From Brucella pseudintermedia (GTDB lineage Bacteria > Pseudomonadota > Alphaproteobacteria > Rhizobiales > Rhizobiaceae), in the NCBI RefSeq assembly GCF_042697365.1, contig NZ_CP137604.1: 64,000 nt of DNA, one strand, 5' to 3'. The notes below the pieces were generated by a model, which did not search any database, was not told the DNA's origin, and saw only the letters and a program-made list of their open reading frames with translations. Positions 17,420 through 25,173 of this stretch are shown one piece after another. Every line of letters starts with the position of its first letter. Position 1 is the stretch's first letter. A program made the position numbers and the translations under genes.

Positions 17420-18292
17420 ATGGACACGATGAAAACCAACAGGATTTCCTTCCAGGGTGAAGCGGGCGCAAACTCCGATACGGCGTGCCGCAACATGTTT
17501 CCCGACATGGAGCCTCTGCCGTGCCCGACTTTCGAGGATGCCTTCAACGCGGTTGAAACCGGCGCCGCCGACCTCGCGATGATCCCGATCGAAAACACGC
17601 TGGCCGGTCGCGTCGCCGATATTCATTATCTGCTGCCGCTCGCCGACATGCATATCGTCGGCGAATATTTCCTGCCGATCCATTTCCAGCTCATGGTGCT
17701 TCCGGGCGTCAAACGGGAGGAAATCAAGACCGTGCACAGCCATGTCCACGCGCTCGGCCAGTGCCGCAACGTCATCCGCCAGAATGGCTGGAAGGGCGTC
17801 ATCGCGGGCGATACGGCAGGAGCTGCGCGTCTCGTCGCCGACATGAAGGACCGCTCCATGGCGGCATTGGCGCCGCGCCTTGCCGCCGATCTCTATGGCC
17901 TCGATATCCTGGAAGAAAATGTCGAGGATTCGGAAGACAATGTGACCCGTTTCGTGGTCCTGTCCAAGAACAGCCAATGGGCGCCGCGTCCCGAAAACGG
18001 CGAGCGGATCGTGACGACTTTTGTCTTTCGCGTGCGCAACGTCCCGGCAGCGCTCTACAAGGCGCTGGGCGGTTTCGCCACCAACGGCATCAACATGACC
18101 AAGCTCGAAAGCTACCAGATCGGCGGGCGTTTCATCGCCACGCAGTTCTATGCCGATGTCGAAGGGCATCCGGAAGATGCCAATCTGAAGCTTGCGCTGG
18201 AAGAACTGCGCTTCTTCACGAAGGAAGTCCGCATCCTCGGCGTCTATCAGGGCAGCGATATTCGCGGCACACAGCTACTTGCCGCTGAGTAG
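17420..18292 (+). CDS. pheA: Prephenate dehydratase
   Basis: This enzyme converts prephenate to phenylpyruvate in phenylalanine synthesis. It is a monofunctional form of 290 residues, without a fused chorismate mutase. The N-terminal PDT domain has FQGEAGANSD, PIENTLAGRV and the DSEDNVTRFVVL segment (TRF motif). It is followed by a C-terminal ACT domain (VTTFVFRVRNVPAALYKALG) whose ligand motif reads ESYQ where many homologues have ESRP. A second ATG three codons in is an equally good start. Its stop abuts the convergent nudC stop with no gap. Confidence 0.94.
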   Translation: MDTMKTNRISFQGEAGANSDTACRNMFPDMEPLPCPTFEDAFNAVETGAADLAMIPIENTLAGRVADIHYLLPLADMHIVGEYFLPIHFQLMVLPGVKREEIKTVHSHVHALGQCRNVIRQNGWKGVIAGDTAGAARLVADMKDRSMAALAPRLAADLYGLDILEENVEDSEDNVTRFVVLSKNSQWAPRPENGERIVTTFVFRVRNVPAALYKALGGFATNGINMTKLESYQIGGRFIATQFYADVEGHPEDANLKLALEELRFFTKEVRILGVYQGSDIRGTQLLAAE

Positions 18293-19240
18293 TCAGCTCG
18301 GGTCGTAGGCCCACGCCCTTATCAGATGGGTTGCGATGGCGCCGGATGGCGGCACCCGCAGCCCGTTTTCATGCGTGCCTTCGAGCATGGTGCGCACTTC
18401 AGCCTTCGAGAACCAGCGGCCGTCTTCCAGCTCCGAACGGTCGATGGTGAAATCGTCGCTCAAAACCTCTGCATGGCAGCCGATCATCAGCGAATAGGGG
18501 AACGGCCAGGGCTGGCTCGCATGATAGGCGACACGGCCGATGGCGAGCCCCATTTCCTCCACGCTTTCCCGGCGCACGGCTGCCTCGATTGTTTCGCCAT
18601 GCTCGATAAAGCCCGCGAGACAGGAATAGGAGCCGGGCGCAAAATGCGGCCCACGGGCAAGAATGCATTTTTCGCCGCGCACCGGCAGCATGATCGCCAC
18701 CGGATCGGTACGCGGAAAATGCTCCGCGCCGCAATTGGGGCATTGCCGCTTGGCGCCACCGGCGCGCATTTCGGTTTTCGTGCCGCATCGTCCGCAGAAA
18801 CGGTGATTGGCGTGCCATGCGGTGAGTGCTGCTGCGTGTGCTAGCGCGCCAAGCAGTTCGGCAGACACCAGCCCCTCCGTATAGATGCTGCGATAGTCCT
18901 GCATCCGGAAAGGCGCTTCCATCGCTTCCGGATCGAGCTGCGTCGTCAATGCCACAAGCGGCATTCCGTCCTGAAGCCCGAGCAGAACAGGCTCCTGCAG
19001 GTCGGGCGCAAATTCCTTCGCCTCGCCGAAGCGGAACAAGGCGCGCGGCGCTTTCTCATCGGCATAGTCGAGAAGCAGCCTGTTGCCGCCCAGCAGCATG
19101 ATTCGGGTTTGGGGAAGTTCCAGCGCCGTGAAGGCCGAATCATCCTGCCGCTTTTCGGATTGGCGGTCGATCCGGTTGCCGGAAAAACCGACGGATCGGC
19201 TTGGTTCGATTTCCGGCAGGTCATAAAGACGGAAAGCCAT
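18293..19240 (-). CDS. nudC: NAD(+) diphosphatase / decapping Nudix hydrolase NudC
   Basis: NudC hydrolyses NADH/NAD to NMNH and AMP and removes NAD caps from RNA. The 315-residue product has a four-cysteine zinc ribbon (C149, C152, C167, C170). The Nudix box spans G210-G231 (G, E216, R224-E225, E228-E229). The NudC-specific SQPWPFP motif is at about 242-248. The open frame continues 48 codons upstream of the ATG at 19240, but that sequence has no family similarity. The HIT-family gene lies 65 bases upstream on the same strand. Confidence 0.93.
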   Translation of the reverse strand: MAFRLYDLPEIEPSRSVGFSGNRIDRQSEKRQDDSAFTALELPQTRIMLLGGNRLLLDYADEKAPRALFRFGEAKEFAPDLQEPVLLGLQDGMPLVALTTQLDPEAMEAPFRMQDYRSIYTEGLVSAELLGALAHAAALTAWHANHRFCGRCGTKTEMRAGGAKRQCPNCGAEHFPRTDPVAIMLPVRGEKCILARGPHFAPGSYSCLAGFIEHGETIEAAVRRESVEEMGLAIGRVAYHASQPWPFPYSLMIGCHAEVLSDDFTIDRSELEDGRWFSKAEVRTMLEGTHENGLRVPPSGAIATHLIRAWAYDPS

Positions 19241-19305
19241 GATTATCTCTGGAAAGGATTTTGGGGGATCGAAACGCATCCCGAAAAGATGCGCGCGAAA
19301 ACAAA

Positions 19306-19710
19306 CTAAAGCGCCGCGCGAATGGCGGCGATGAATTTTTCGGCGTCTCTTTCGTCGTAGGCTTCGCGGGTGCCAAAACCCCAAACGGGACCGGGCCAGC
19401 CCGCATCGCCCTCGTTGCGGGCGATCACATGCAAATGCAATTGCCGCACGATATTGCCGAGCGCGCCCGTATTGATTTTTTCGCAGCCCGTCGCCGACTT
19501 GAGCGCCTGCGCAACGATGCCGGTCTCGAAGGTCAGCATCGTCTGGTCGAGCGGTGTCATGTCGTGAATCTCGGCGAGATCAGGACGGCGCGGCACCAGG
19601 ATCAGCCAAGGCCAGCGCCGGTCATTCATCAGCCGAAGCTCGCACAGGCCGAGCTTGGCGACGGAAAAAGTGTCGGCATTGAGCCGTTTATCAAGTTCAA
19701 ATTGTCCCAT
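19306..19710 (-). CDS. HIT-family protein with altered histidine triad
   Basis: This 134-residue HIT-domain protein belongs to a superfamily of nucleotide hydrolases and transferases. The triad region reads QLHLHVIARNEGD, so the first histidine of HxHxH is glutamine while the second and third, including the catalytic one, remain. The C-terminal GPVWGFGTREAYDE is typical of the small alphaproteobacterial subgroup. It is probably cotranscribed with nudC, which also acts on nucleotides. The substrate is unknown. Confidence 0.86.
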   Translation of the reverse strand: MGQFELDKRLNADTFSVAKLGLCELRLMNDRRWPWLILVPRRPDLAEIHDMTPLDQTMLTFETGIVAQALKSATGCEKINTGALGNIVRQLHLHVIARNEGDAGWPGPVWGFGTREAYDERDAEKFIAAIRAAL

Positions 19711-19744
19711 AGGCCGATTCCTATCAGTTTTTTTCGTTCAGCGC

Positions 19745-19779
19745 TTGCTTTTTGCGCAACGATTGACGATATGCAGACC
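19745..19779 (+). promoter_or_regulatory. Candidate promoter of the SRP RNA gene
   Basis: TTGCTT (19745-19750) and GATATG (19768-19773) are separated by 17 bases and placed 6 bases before the predicted RNA 5' end at 19780. Read by eye from consensus; the divergent HIT gene starts at 19710. Confidence 0.5.
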
Positions 19780-19876
19780 GGGAGGTTGGTGGTGGACGAG
19801 CCACTCGCCAACCGGGTCAGGTCCGGAAGGAAGCAGCCCTAACGAGCCACGGCACGGGTCATCGTGCCAGCCTCCC
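19780..19876 (+). ncRNA. ffs: Small signal recognition particle RNA (4.5S type)
   Basis: The conserved SRP domain IV is unmistakable: GTCAGGTCCGGAAGGAAGCA with the GGAA tetraloop and asymmetric bulge, at about 19816-19835. The 5' GGGAGG (19780-19785) pairs with 3' CCTCCC (19871-19876), giving a ~97-nt single hairpin. The RNA binds Ffh to target membrane proteins cotranslationally. Location just before dnaX is conserved in many alphaproteobacteria. Confidence 0.93.
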
Positions 19877-19993
19877 ACCCTTCTCACCGCGCCGACGACT
19901 GTTGATGGACAGCCTCTTTGGTTGACGCCGCTCATGCGTCCGGTCCAAACTGGCGGCTGAGAAAGAAGCGAATGGAGAACGGAAGGGCAGCTC

Positions 19994-21811
19994 ATGGACA
20001 CAAAATCCGCTGATGGCGCCTACCGCGTTCTCGCCCGCAAGTATCGCCCCCAGAATTTCAACGACCTTATCGGCCAGGAGCCGATGGTCCGCACGCTCAA
20101 GAACGCGTTCGAGACGGGCCGCATCGCGCAGGCCTGGATGCTCACTGGCGTTCGCGGGGTCGGCAAGACCACCACGGCGCGCATTCTGGCGCGCGCGCTC
20201 AATTACAAGACCGATACGGTTGACCAGCCGACCATCGACCTTTCCGTGCAGGGCGAAAACTGCCAGGCGATCATGGAAGGCCGCCATGTCGACGTGATCG
20301 AGATGGACGCCGCCTCGCATACCGGCATCGATGACATTCGCGAGATCATCGAGCAGGTTCGCTACCGTCCGGTTTCGGCGCGCTACAAGGTCTATATCAT
20401 CGACGAAGTGCACATGCTTTCCACCGCCGCCTTCAACGGCCTGTTGAAGACGCTGGAGGAGCCGCCGCCGCACGTCAAATTCATCTTTGCTACCACTGAA
20501 ATCCGAAAAGTACCGATCACGGTTCTGTCGCGCTGCCAGCGTTTCGACCTGCGTCGTATCGAATCGGGCACGCTTGCCGCTCATCTGCGCCGTATTGCGG
20601 AAGCCGAACAGATCGAGGTGGATGACGCATCGCTGGCCATGATCGCCCGCGCAGGCGAAGGCTCGGCACGCGATTCGCTGTCGATCTTCGATCAGGCCAT
20701 CGCGCATGGCGCTGGCACCGTCACGGCGGAAGCCGTGCGCTCCATGCTGGGCCTTGCCGACCGCGCTCGCATCATCGACCTGTTCGAGATGCTGATGCGC
20801 GGTGACGTCGCAGGCGCTCTGACCGAATTTCGCGCCCAATATGATGTCGGCGCGGATCCTTCAGTTGTGCTGACCGATCTGGCCGATTTCAACCATCTGG
20901 TCACGCGCCTCCGTTTCACGCCTGACGTGGCGGAAGACGTGTCATTGTCGGAAGACGAACGCGTGCGAGGCCGTGAATTCGCGCAGAAACTTTCGGTCCG
21001 CGTGCTGTCGCGGACATGGCAGATGCTGCTCAAGGGCATTGCGGAAGTGGACACCGCAACAAGGCCGGTTCAGGCAGCGGAAATGCTGCTGATTCGCCTT
21101 GCCCATGCCGCCGATCTGCCGACGCTGGATGAAGCAATCCGCGGTCTCGACAGTGGTTCGGTTTCCGCGCCGCGCCCGCAGCCGGGCAATCCGCGCCCAA
21201 ATGGCGGTGGCCAGCCCGAAGCGCGTTTTGCCACTGACGCGGTTGGCGCATCTTCGATGGCGCCCGCTTCCGGTGGGCCAGCCACGGCCATGCGTATCGT
21301 GGAAACCACGGCGCAACTGGCGCAGCCGGTGCAGGCAGCGCAGCCGGCTGTCGAACCCACGCCGCAGCCCTCGGTACCGATCAACAGCCTGCACGATGTT
21401 GTGGCCCTTGCCGACAAGCACCGCGACATGCAGTTCAAGATTCTGGTCAAGAACTGTGTGCGTCTGGCTTCTATTGCGCCCGGACGTCTCGAAATCGGCC
21501 TGACCGACGATGCGCCGAAGTCGCTGCCGAGCGATATTTCGCAGCGCCTCCTCAACTGGACCGGCATTCGCTGGATCGTCACCGTCGCGCGCGATGTGGC
21601 GGGGCAGACCATTTCCGAGGCTGAAACCGAGCGCCGCGACAATCTGGTGACCGACGCCCGAGCCGATCCCGATGTGGCCGCCATTCTCGCAGCCTTTCCG
21701 GGCGCGAAGATTACGGACGTGCGCATTGCCGTGCCGGAACAGAATGACGACGAGGATATCGACCTCGACGCTATACCGGAAACACCGGACGTAACGTCTG
21801 AAGACGACTGA
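19994..21811 (+). CDS. dnaX: DNA polymerase III subunits gamma/tau
   Basis: DnaX is the clamp-loader ATPase and organiser of the replicase. The 605-residue protein has Walker A GVRGVGKT at residues 52-59, Walker B (VYIIDEVHML) and the sensor region TTEIRKVPITVLSRCQRFDL. The zinc-binding module that in E. coli contains four cysteines retains only one here (C90). A Pro/Ala-rich linker (about residues 385-460) leads to the tau C-terminal domain, followed by an acidic tail. It is followed 24 bases later by ybaB. Confidence 0.95.
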   Translation: MDTKSADGAYRVLARKYRPQNFNDLIGQEPMVRTLKNAFETGRIAQAWMLTGVRGVGKTTTARILARALNYKTDTVDQPTIDLSVQGENCQAIMEGRHVDVIEMDAASHTGIDDIREIIEQVRYRPVSARYKVYIIDEVHMLSTAAFNGLLKTLEEPPPHVKFIFATTEIRKVPITVLSRCQRFDLRRIESGTLAAHLRRIAEAEQIEVDDASLAMIARAGEGSARDSLSIFDQAIAHGAGTVTAEAVRSMLGLADRARIIDLFEMLMRGDVAGALTEFRAQYDVGADPSVVLTDLADFNHLVTRLRFTPDVAEDVSLSEDERVRGREFAQKLSVRVLSRTWQMLLKGIAEVDTATRPVQAAEMLLIRLAHAADLPTLDEAIRGLDSGSVSAPRPQPGNPRPNGGGQPEARFATDAVGASSMAPASGGPATAMRIVETTAQLAQPVQAAQPAVEPTPQPSVPINSLHDVVALADKHRDMQFKILVKNCVRLASIAPGRLEIGLTDDAPKSLPSDISQRLLNWTGIRWIVTVARDVAGQTISEAETERRDNLVTDARADPDVAAILAAFPGAKITDVRIAVPEQNDDEDIDLDAIPETPDVTSEDD

Positions 21812-21835
21812 ACTACGGAATGATGGAGTAAACCC

Positions 21836-22159
21836 ATGCGTGACATGATGGGCATGATGAAGCAGGCGAAGGAATTGCAGGCCAAGATGAAGGCCATGCA
21901 GGACGAGATCGCCAATCTGGAAGCCTCGGCGTCTTCGGGCGGCGGGCTGGTGACGATCACGCTTTCCGGTAAGGGCACCCTGTCGGCGCTGAAGATCGAC
22001 CCGTCGCTGATGAAGGAAGACGAGGTGGAAATCCTCGAGGACCTCATCATCGCGGCGCATAACGACGCCAAGGCCAAGCTCGAAGCCGCCATGGCCGAAA
22101 AGACCCAGTCGCTCACCGCCGGCCTGCCGATCCCTCCGGGGTTTAAGCTGCCGTTTTAG
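21836..22159 (+). CDS. ybaB: YbaB/EbfC-family nucleoid-associated protein
   Basis: This small DNA-binding protein of 107 residues forms dimers shaped like tweezers in characterised homologues. Family features are the N-terminal helix MMGMMKQAKELQAKMKAMQ, the central GLVTITLSGKGTLSALKIDPSL and the C-terminal TAGLPIPPGFKLPF. It sits between dnaX and recR, the standard arrangement. A good ribosome binding site (GGAG) precedes the ATG. Confidence 0.94.
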   Translation: MRDMMGMMKQAKELQAKMKAMQDEIANLEASASSGGGLVTITLSGKGTLSALKIDPSLMKEDEVEILEDLIIAAHNDAKAKLEAAMAEKTQSLTAGLPIPPGFKLPF

Positions 22160-22165
22160 GGGAAT

Positions 22166-22245
22166 AGGGCAATAAGGCAGTAGGGCAGTATGGTTTTATC
22201 TGCCGGATTGCCGCCGCCCATTTTTCCTATTGCCTTACTGCCTTA
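22166..22245 (+). repeat. Octamer repeats forming a long imperfect hairpin before recR
   Basis: Three tandem octamers, AGGGCAAT, AAGGCAGT and AGGGCAGT, run from 22166 to 22189. The arm 22173-22193 can pair with 22226-22245 (two base differences and a one-base bulge). The octamer resembles the AGGGCAGT unit of the hypervariable Brucella HOOF-Print loci. The 3' arm ends five bases before the recR ATG and lies where a Shine-Dalgarno sequence would be. Confidence 0.75.
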
Positions 22246-22249
22246 AAAG

Positions 22250-22855
22250 ATGTCCAAACGAATAGCCGGTCCTGAAATCGAACGTCTCATCCAGCTTCTG
22301 GCCCGCGTGCCGGGGCTTGGGCCGCGTTCGGCCCGTCGCGCGGCGCTGCATCTCATCAAGAAGAAGGAAGCGCTTCTGGTGCCGCTTGGCGGCGCGATGC
22401 AGGAGGCTGCCGAAAAGGTGCGCATCTGTTCGTGCTGCGGCAATGTCGATACGTCCGATCCATGCACGATCTGCACCGATGAGCGCCGCGATCCGGCGAC
22501 ATTGATCGTCGTGGAGGATGTTTCCGATCTCTGGGCGCTGGAGCGCGCCGGTACGATGAATGTGCGGTATCACGTTCTCGGCGGTCGCCTGTCGCCGCTC
22601 GATGGCATCGGCCCGGACGATCTCAACATCAAGGGATTGGTGGAACGTGTCGCGGCCGGTGAAATCAAGGAAGTGATTTTGGCGGTCAACGCCACCGTCG
22701 AAGGCCAGACGACCGCGCATTACATCACCGACCAGCTATCGAATTTCGATGTGCGCGTGACACGGCTTGCCCATGGCGTTCCGGTCGGCGGCGAACTCGA
22801 CTATCTGGATGAAGGCACGCTTGCCGCAGCGTTACGGGCACGGACAACGCTTTAG
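22250..22855 (+). CDS. recR: Recombination protein RecR
   Basis: RecR works with RecO and RecF to load RecA at gaps. The 201-residue product has the N-terminal helix-hairpin-helix (LLARVPGLGPRSARRAALH) and a C4 zinc finger (C60, C63, C72, C75). A Toprim domain (LIVVEDVSDLWALE) follows. No clear ribosome binding site precedes the ATG; the stem arm of the upstream hairpin occupies that space. The TAG stop is the first triplet of an intergenic mosaic repeat. Confidence 0.95.
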   Translation: MSKRIAGPEIERLIQLLARVPGLGPRSARRAALHLIKKKEALLVPLGGAMQEAAEKVRICSCCGNVDTSDPCTICTDERRDPATLIVVEDVSDLWALERAGTMNVRYHVLGGRLSPLDGIGPDDLNIKGLVERVAAGEIKEVILAVNATVEGQTTAHYITDQLSNFDVRVTRLAHGVPVGGELDYLDEGTLAAALRARTTL

Positions 22856-22912
22856 AGCATTTCCAGCAAAAGTGTGAAACGGTTTTGCGCAGGATAATGC
22901 GACAAAACAAAT
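22853..22912 (+). repeat. Intergenic mosaic repeat, copy A
   Basis: The segment TAGAGCATTTCCAGCAAAAG and what follows (GTGTGAAACGG, then GGATAATGCGACAAAAC) belongs to a repeat family with related copies at 26916, 27481, 46266 and 62736. It resembles RIME-type rhizobial or Bru-RS-type elements. It begins exactly at the recR stop codon. Confidence 0.8.
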
Positions 22913-22930
22913 CTAGGTTTGGAGACATGC

Positions 22931-24190
22931 ATGGCAGCGGGACATTGGAAGCGTAGCCTGAAGATTGGTCTCGCACTGCTTGCCGGTCTTGTCATTTCCC
23001 CCGCCATCGCCGCGCCCTCGAAGGCACAGATCGAAAGCCAGTATCGCAATTGGCTGGAGAAAGATCTCTGGCCGGAAGCGAAGGCGGCAGGTGTGTCCCG
23101 CGCCGTGTTCGATCAGGCTTTCGCCGGTGTCTCGATCAATTGGAAGCTGCCCGATCTTGTCATTCCCGGCGAAAAGCCCTCGACGCCAAAAGAGCAGAAG
23201 CAGGCGGAATTTGGCGCGCCCGGGAAATATTTTAACGCCAAGACGATGGGCGCCGTCACAAGTGGCGGACAGGCGCGCTACGGCCAATATGCCAGCCTCC
23301 TGAAGCGCATCGAACAGAAGTACGGCGTTCCGGGGCCGATCCTGCTCGCCGTATGGGGCCGCGAATCCGGCTTCGGCACGGTGAAGATTCCCTATAATGC
23401 CTATGAGGTTCTCGGCACCAAGGCCTTTATGGCAACCCGCAAGGACATGTTCCGCAAGGAACTGATCGCCGCGCTCGAAATCGCCTCGAAAGGCTATATC
23501 GACGAGAGCGCCATGAAAAGCTCTTGGGCGGGCGCGCTCGGCCAGCCGCAATTCATGCCGACCTCCTATCTCAAGCACGCCGTCGATTTCGACGGCGACG
23601 GCAAGCGCGACATCTGGAATTCTGTGCCCGATACGCTCGCCTCCATTGCCAATTATCTGAAACTGCATGGCTGGCAGAATGGGCGCGACTGGGGCTTTGA
23701 GGTCAACGTTCCGGAGAATGTCTCATGCTCGCTGGAAGGACCGGATCAGGGCAAGTCGATTGGCGAATGGGCGAAGCTCGGCGTCACCAGGGTGAATGGC
23801 AAGCCGTTTCCCGCCCATGAATTGAAGGGCGAGGGTTTTCTGCTCATGCCTGCCGGTCACCACGGCCCCGCCTTTGTGGTGAGCCCGAATTTCTATGTGC
23901 TCAAGGACTATAATATGAGCGATCTCTATGCGCTCTTTATCGGCCATGTCGGTGATCGCATCGCCTATGGCGCGGGCGATTTCAGCCGTGCATGGGGCGA
24001 TGTCGGCTCCATGTATCGCTCCGATATTGGCGCAATGCAGAAGCGCATGCAGGCGCTCGGCTATGATGTCGGCAAGCCGGACGGGTTGCCCGGCTTCAAG
24101 ACGCGCCGCTCCATCGGCCTGTGGCAGGCCAGGAACGGCATGGCTTCTACCTGCTTCCCGCAACCGGAATTGCTGCGTCAGATTCGCTGA
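22931..24190 (+). CDS. Lytic murein transglycosylase, MltB-like, with peptidoglycan-binding domain
   Basis: This enzyme cleaves peptidoglycan glycan strands in the periplasm, forming 1,6-anhydro ends. The 419-residue product has an N-terminal signal segment ending near IAA/PSKA. An SLT_2-type catalytic domain follows, with the probable catalytic E145 in WGRESGFG and the SSWAGALGQPQFMPTSYL block. A C-terminal PG_binding_1 domain (MQKRMQALGYDVGKPDG) follows. The ATG at 22931 is preferred over a TTG at 22919. The 3' end overlaps the convergent LysR gene by 13 bases. Confidence 0.92.
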   Translation: MAAGHWKRSLKIGLALLAGLVISPAIAAPSKAQIESQYRNWLEKDLWPEAKAAGVSRAVFDQAFAGVSINWKLPDLVIPGEKPSTPKEQKQAEFGAPGKYFNAKTMGAVTSGGQARYGQYASLLKRIEQKYGVPGPILLAVWGRESGFGTVKIPYNAYEVLGTKAFMATRKDMFRKELIAALEIASKGYIDESAMKSSWAGALGQPQFMPTSYLKHAVDFDGDGKRDIWNSVPDTLASIANYLKLHGWQNGRDWGFEVNVPENVSCSLEGPDQGKSIGEWAKLGVTRVNGKPFPAHELKGEGFLLMPAGHHGPAFVVSPNFYVLKDYNMSDLYALFIGHVGDRIAYGAGDFSRAWGDVGSMYRSDIGAMQKRMQALGYDVGKPDGLPGFKTRRSIGLWQARNGMASTCFPQPELLRQIR

Positions 24191-25059
24191 ATGAGATCGG
24201 CAAAAGCCTGCAAGGCTTTGGTCCTGTAGCGGTCATTGTGCTGAAGCATGAGGAACTGACGCCGGGGCAGGGGAAAATCCGCCTTTACCAGTGTTCCCGC
24301 TGCCAGATGCGGCGCCGCGACAAGCTCCGATATGGCGGTCACATAATCGCCGGAGCGCACCGCCGAACAGATGGCTTCGTTGGAGGGCAGTTCCAGCGCC
24401 ACATGGAGCCGCGCCGGGTCATAGCCGGAAGCGCGCATGGCATCCTCGAAAACGCTGCGCGTTCCCGATCCCTGTTCGCGCAAAATCCATTTTCCCTTAA
24501 AAAGCCGGTCCCAGTTCAGCTTCCCGCTGCCTGCCCAGTCATGGTCGGGACGCACCACCAGAATGAGCTGATCGCTTGCAACCTTGGTGATCGATAGCGA
24601 CGGAGCCTGCACCGCCCCTTCCACGAGGCCGATATCGGCAACGCCTTCCTCTGTCGCCTGGGTCACGCTTTCCGTGTTTCCGAGCGTCAGCCGCACATCG
24701 ATCAGGGGGTAGGCAGCGTGAAATCGCGCCAGAAAGGGCGGCAGCCAGTAGCTTGCAATGGTCTGGCTGGCATGGATGGCGAGAATGCCGCGCTTGCCGC
24801 CGCCAAGTTCCGACAGCATACGCTCGGCGGAACGCGCGCGGGCAAGCGTGGCGCGCGCCTCATCCAGAAACATGCGTCCATCGCCGGTCAACTCAATGCG
24901 CCGGCCGATGCGGTTGAAGAGGGTCGCGCCGTAGCGGTCTTCCATCGTGCGGATGGCTGAACTGACCGCCGAAGGGGTCAGATGCAGGGCTTCCGAGGCT
25001 TGGGTGAGGTGCTCCCGCTCGGCAACTTCTATGAAAATTCGCAGTTGTTCCAGTGTCAT
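24178..25059 (-). CDS. LysR-family transcriptional regulator
   Basis: The 293-residue protein has the N-terminal winged helix-turn-helix (LTQASEALHLTPSAVSSAIR, about residues 18-37) and a LysR substrate-binding domain. It is divergent from a YeiH-type membrane protein, the same pairing as E. coli yeiE-yeiH. It therefore probably regulates that gene and itself through the shared 114-base intergenic region, which contains a perfect palindrome. The ligand is unknown; the YeiE/CysB-like ligand-domain features suggest a sulfur anion as one possibility. Confidence 0.91.
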   Translation of the reverse strand: MTLEQLRIFIEVAEREHLTQASEALHLTPSAVSSAIRTMEDRYGATLFNRIGRRIELTGDGRMFLDEARATLARARSAERMLSELGGGKRGILAIHASQTIASYWLPPFLARFHAAYPLIDVRLTLGNTESVTQATEEGVADIGLVEGAVQAPSLSITKVASDQLILVVRPDHDWAGSGKLNWDRLFKGKWILREQGSGTRSVFEDAMRASGYDPARLHVALELPSNEAICSAVRSGDYVTAISELVAAPHLAAGTLVKADFPLPRRQFLMLQHNDRYRTKALQAFADLIQRI

Positions 25060-25070
25060 AGCGATAATCG

Positions 25071-25085
25071 TTCGATTTTATCGAA
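25071..25085. promoter_or_regulatory. Palindromic candidate LysR operator
   Basis: TTCGAT-TTT-ATCGAA is a perfect 6+3+6 palindrome 12 bases upstream of the LysR start, in the divergent promoter region. A second AT-rich stretch (ATATGCCATATAATG) follows toward the YeiH-type gene. Confidence 0.6.
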
Positions 25086-25173
25086 TGAAATATGCCATAT
25101 AATGAAATGGAATGAACAGTAAAAATCAAGCATCTGATCGGAAAATATTTTTCTTTCTCGATGAAATGCCAAA

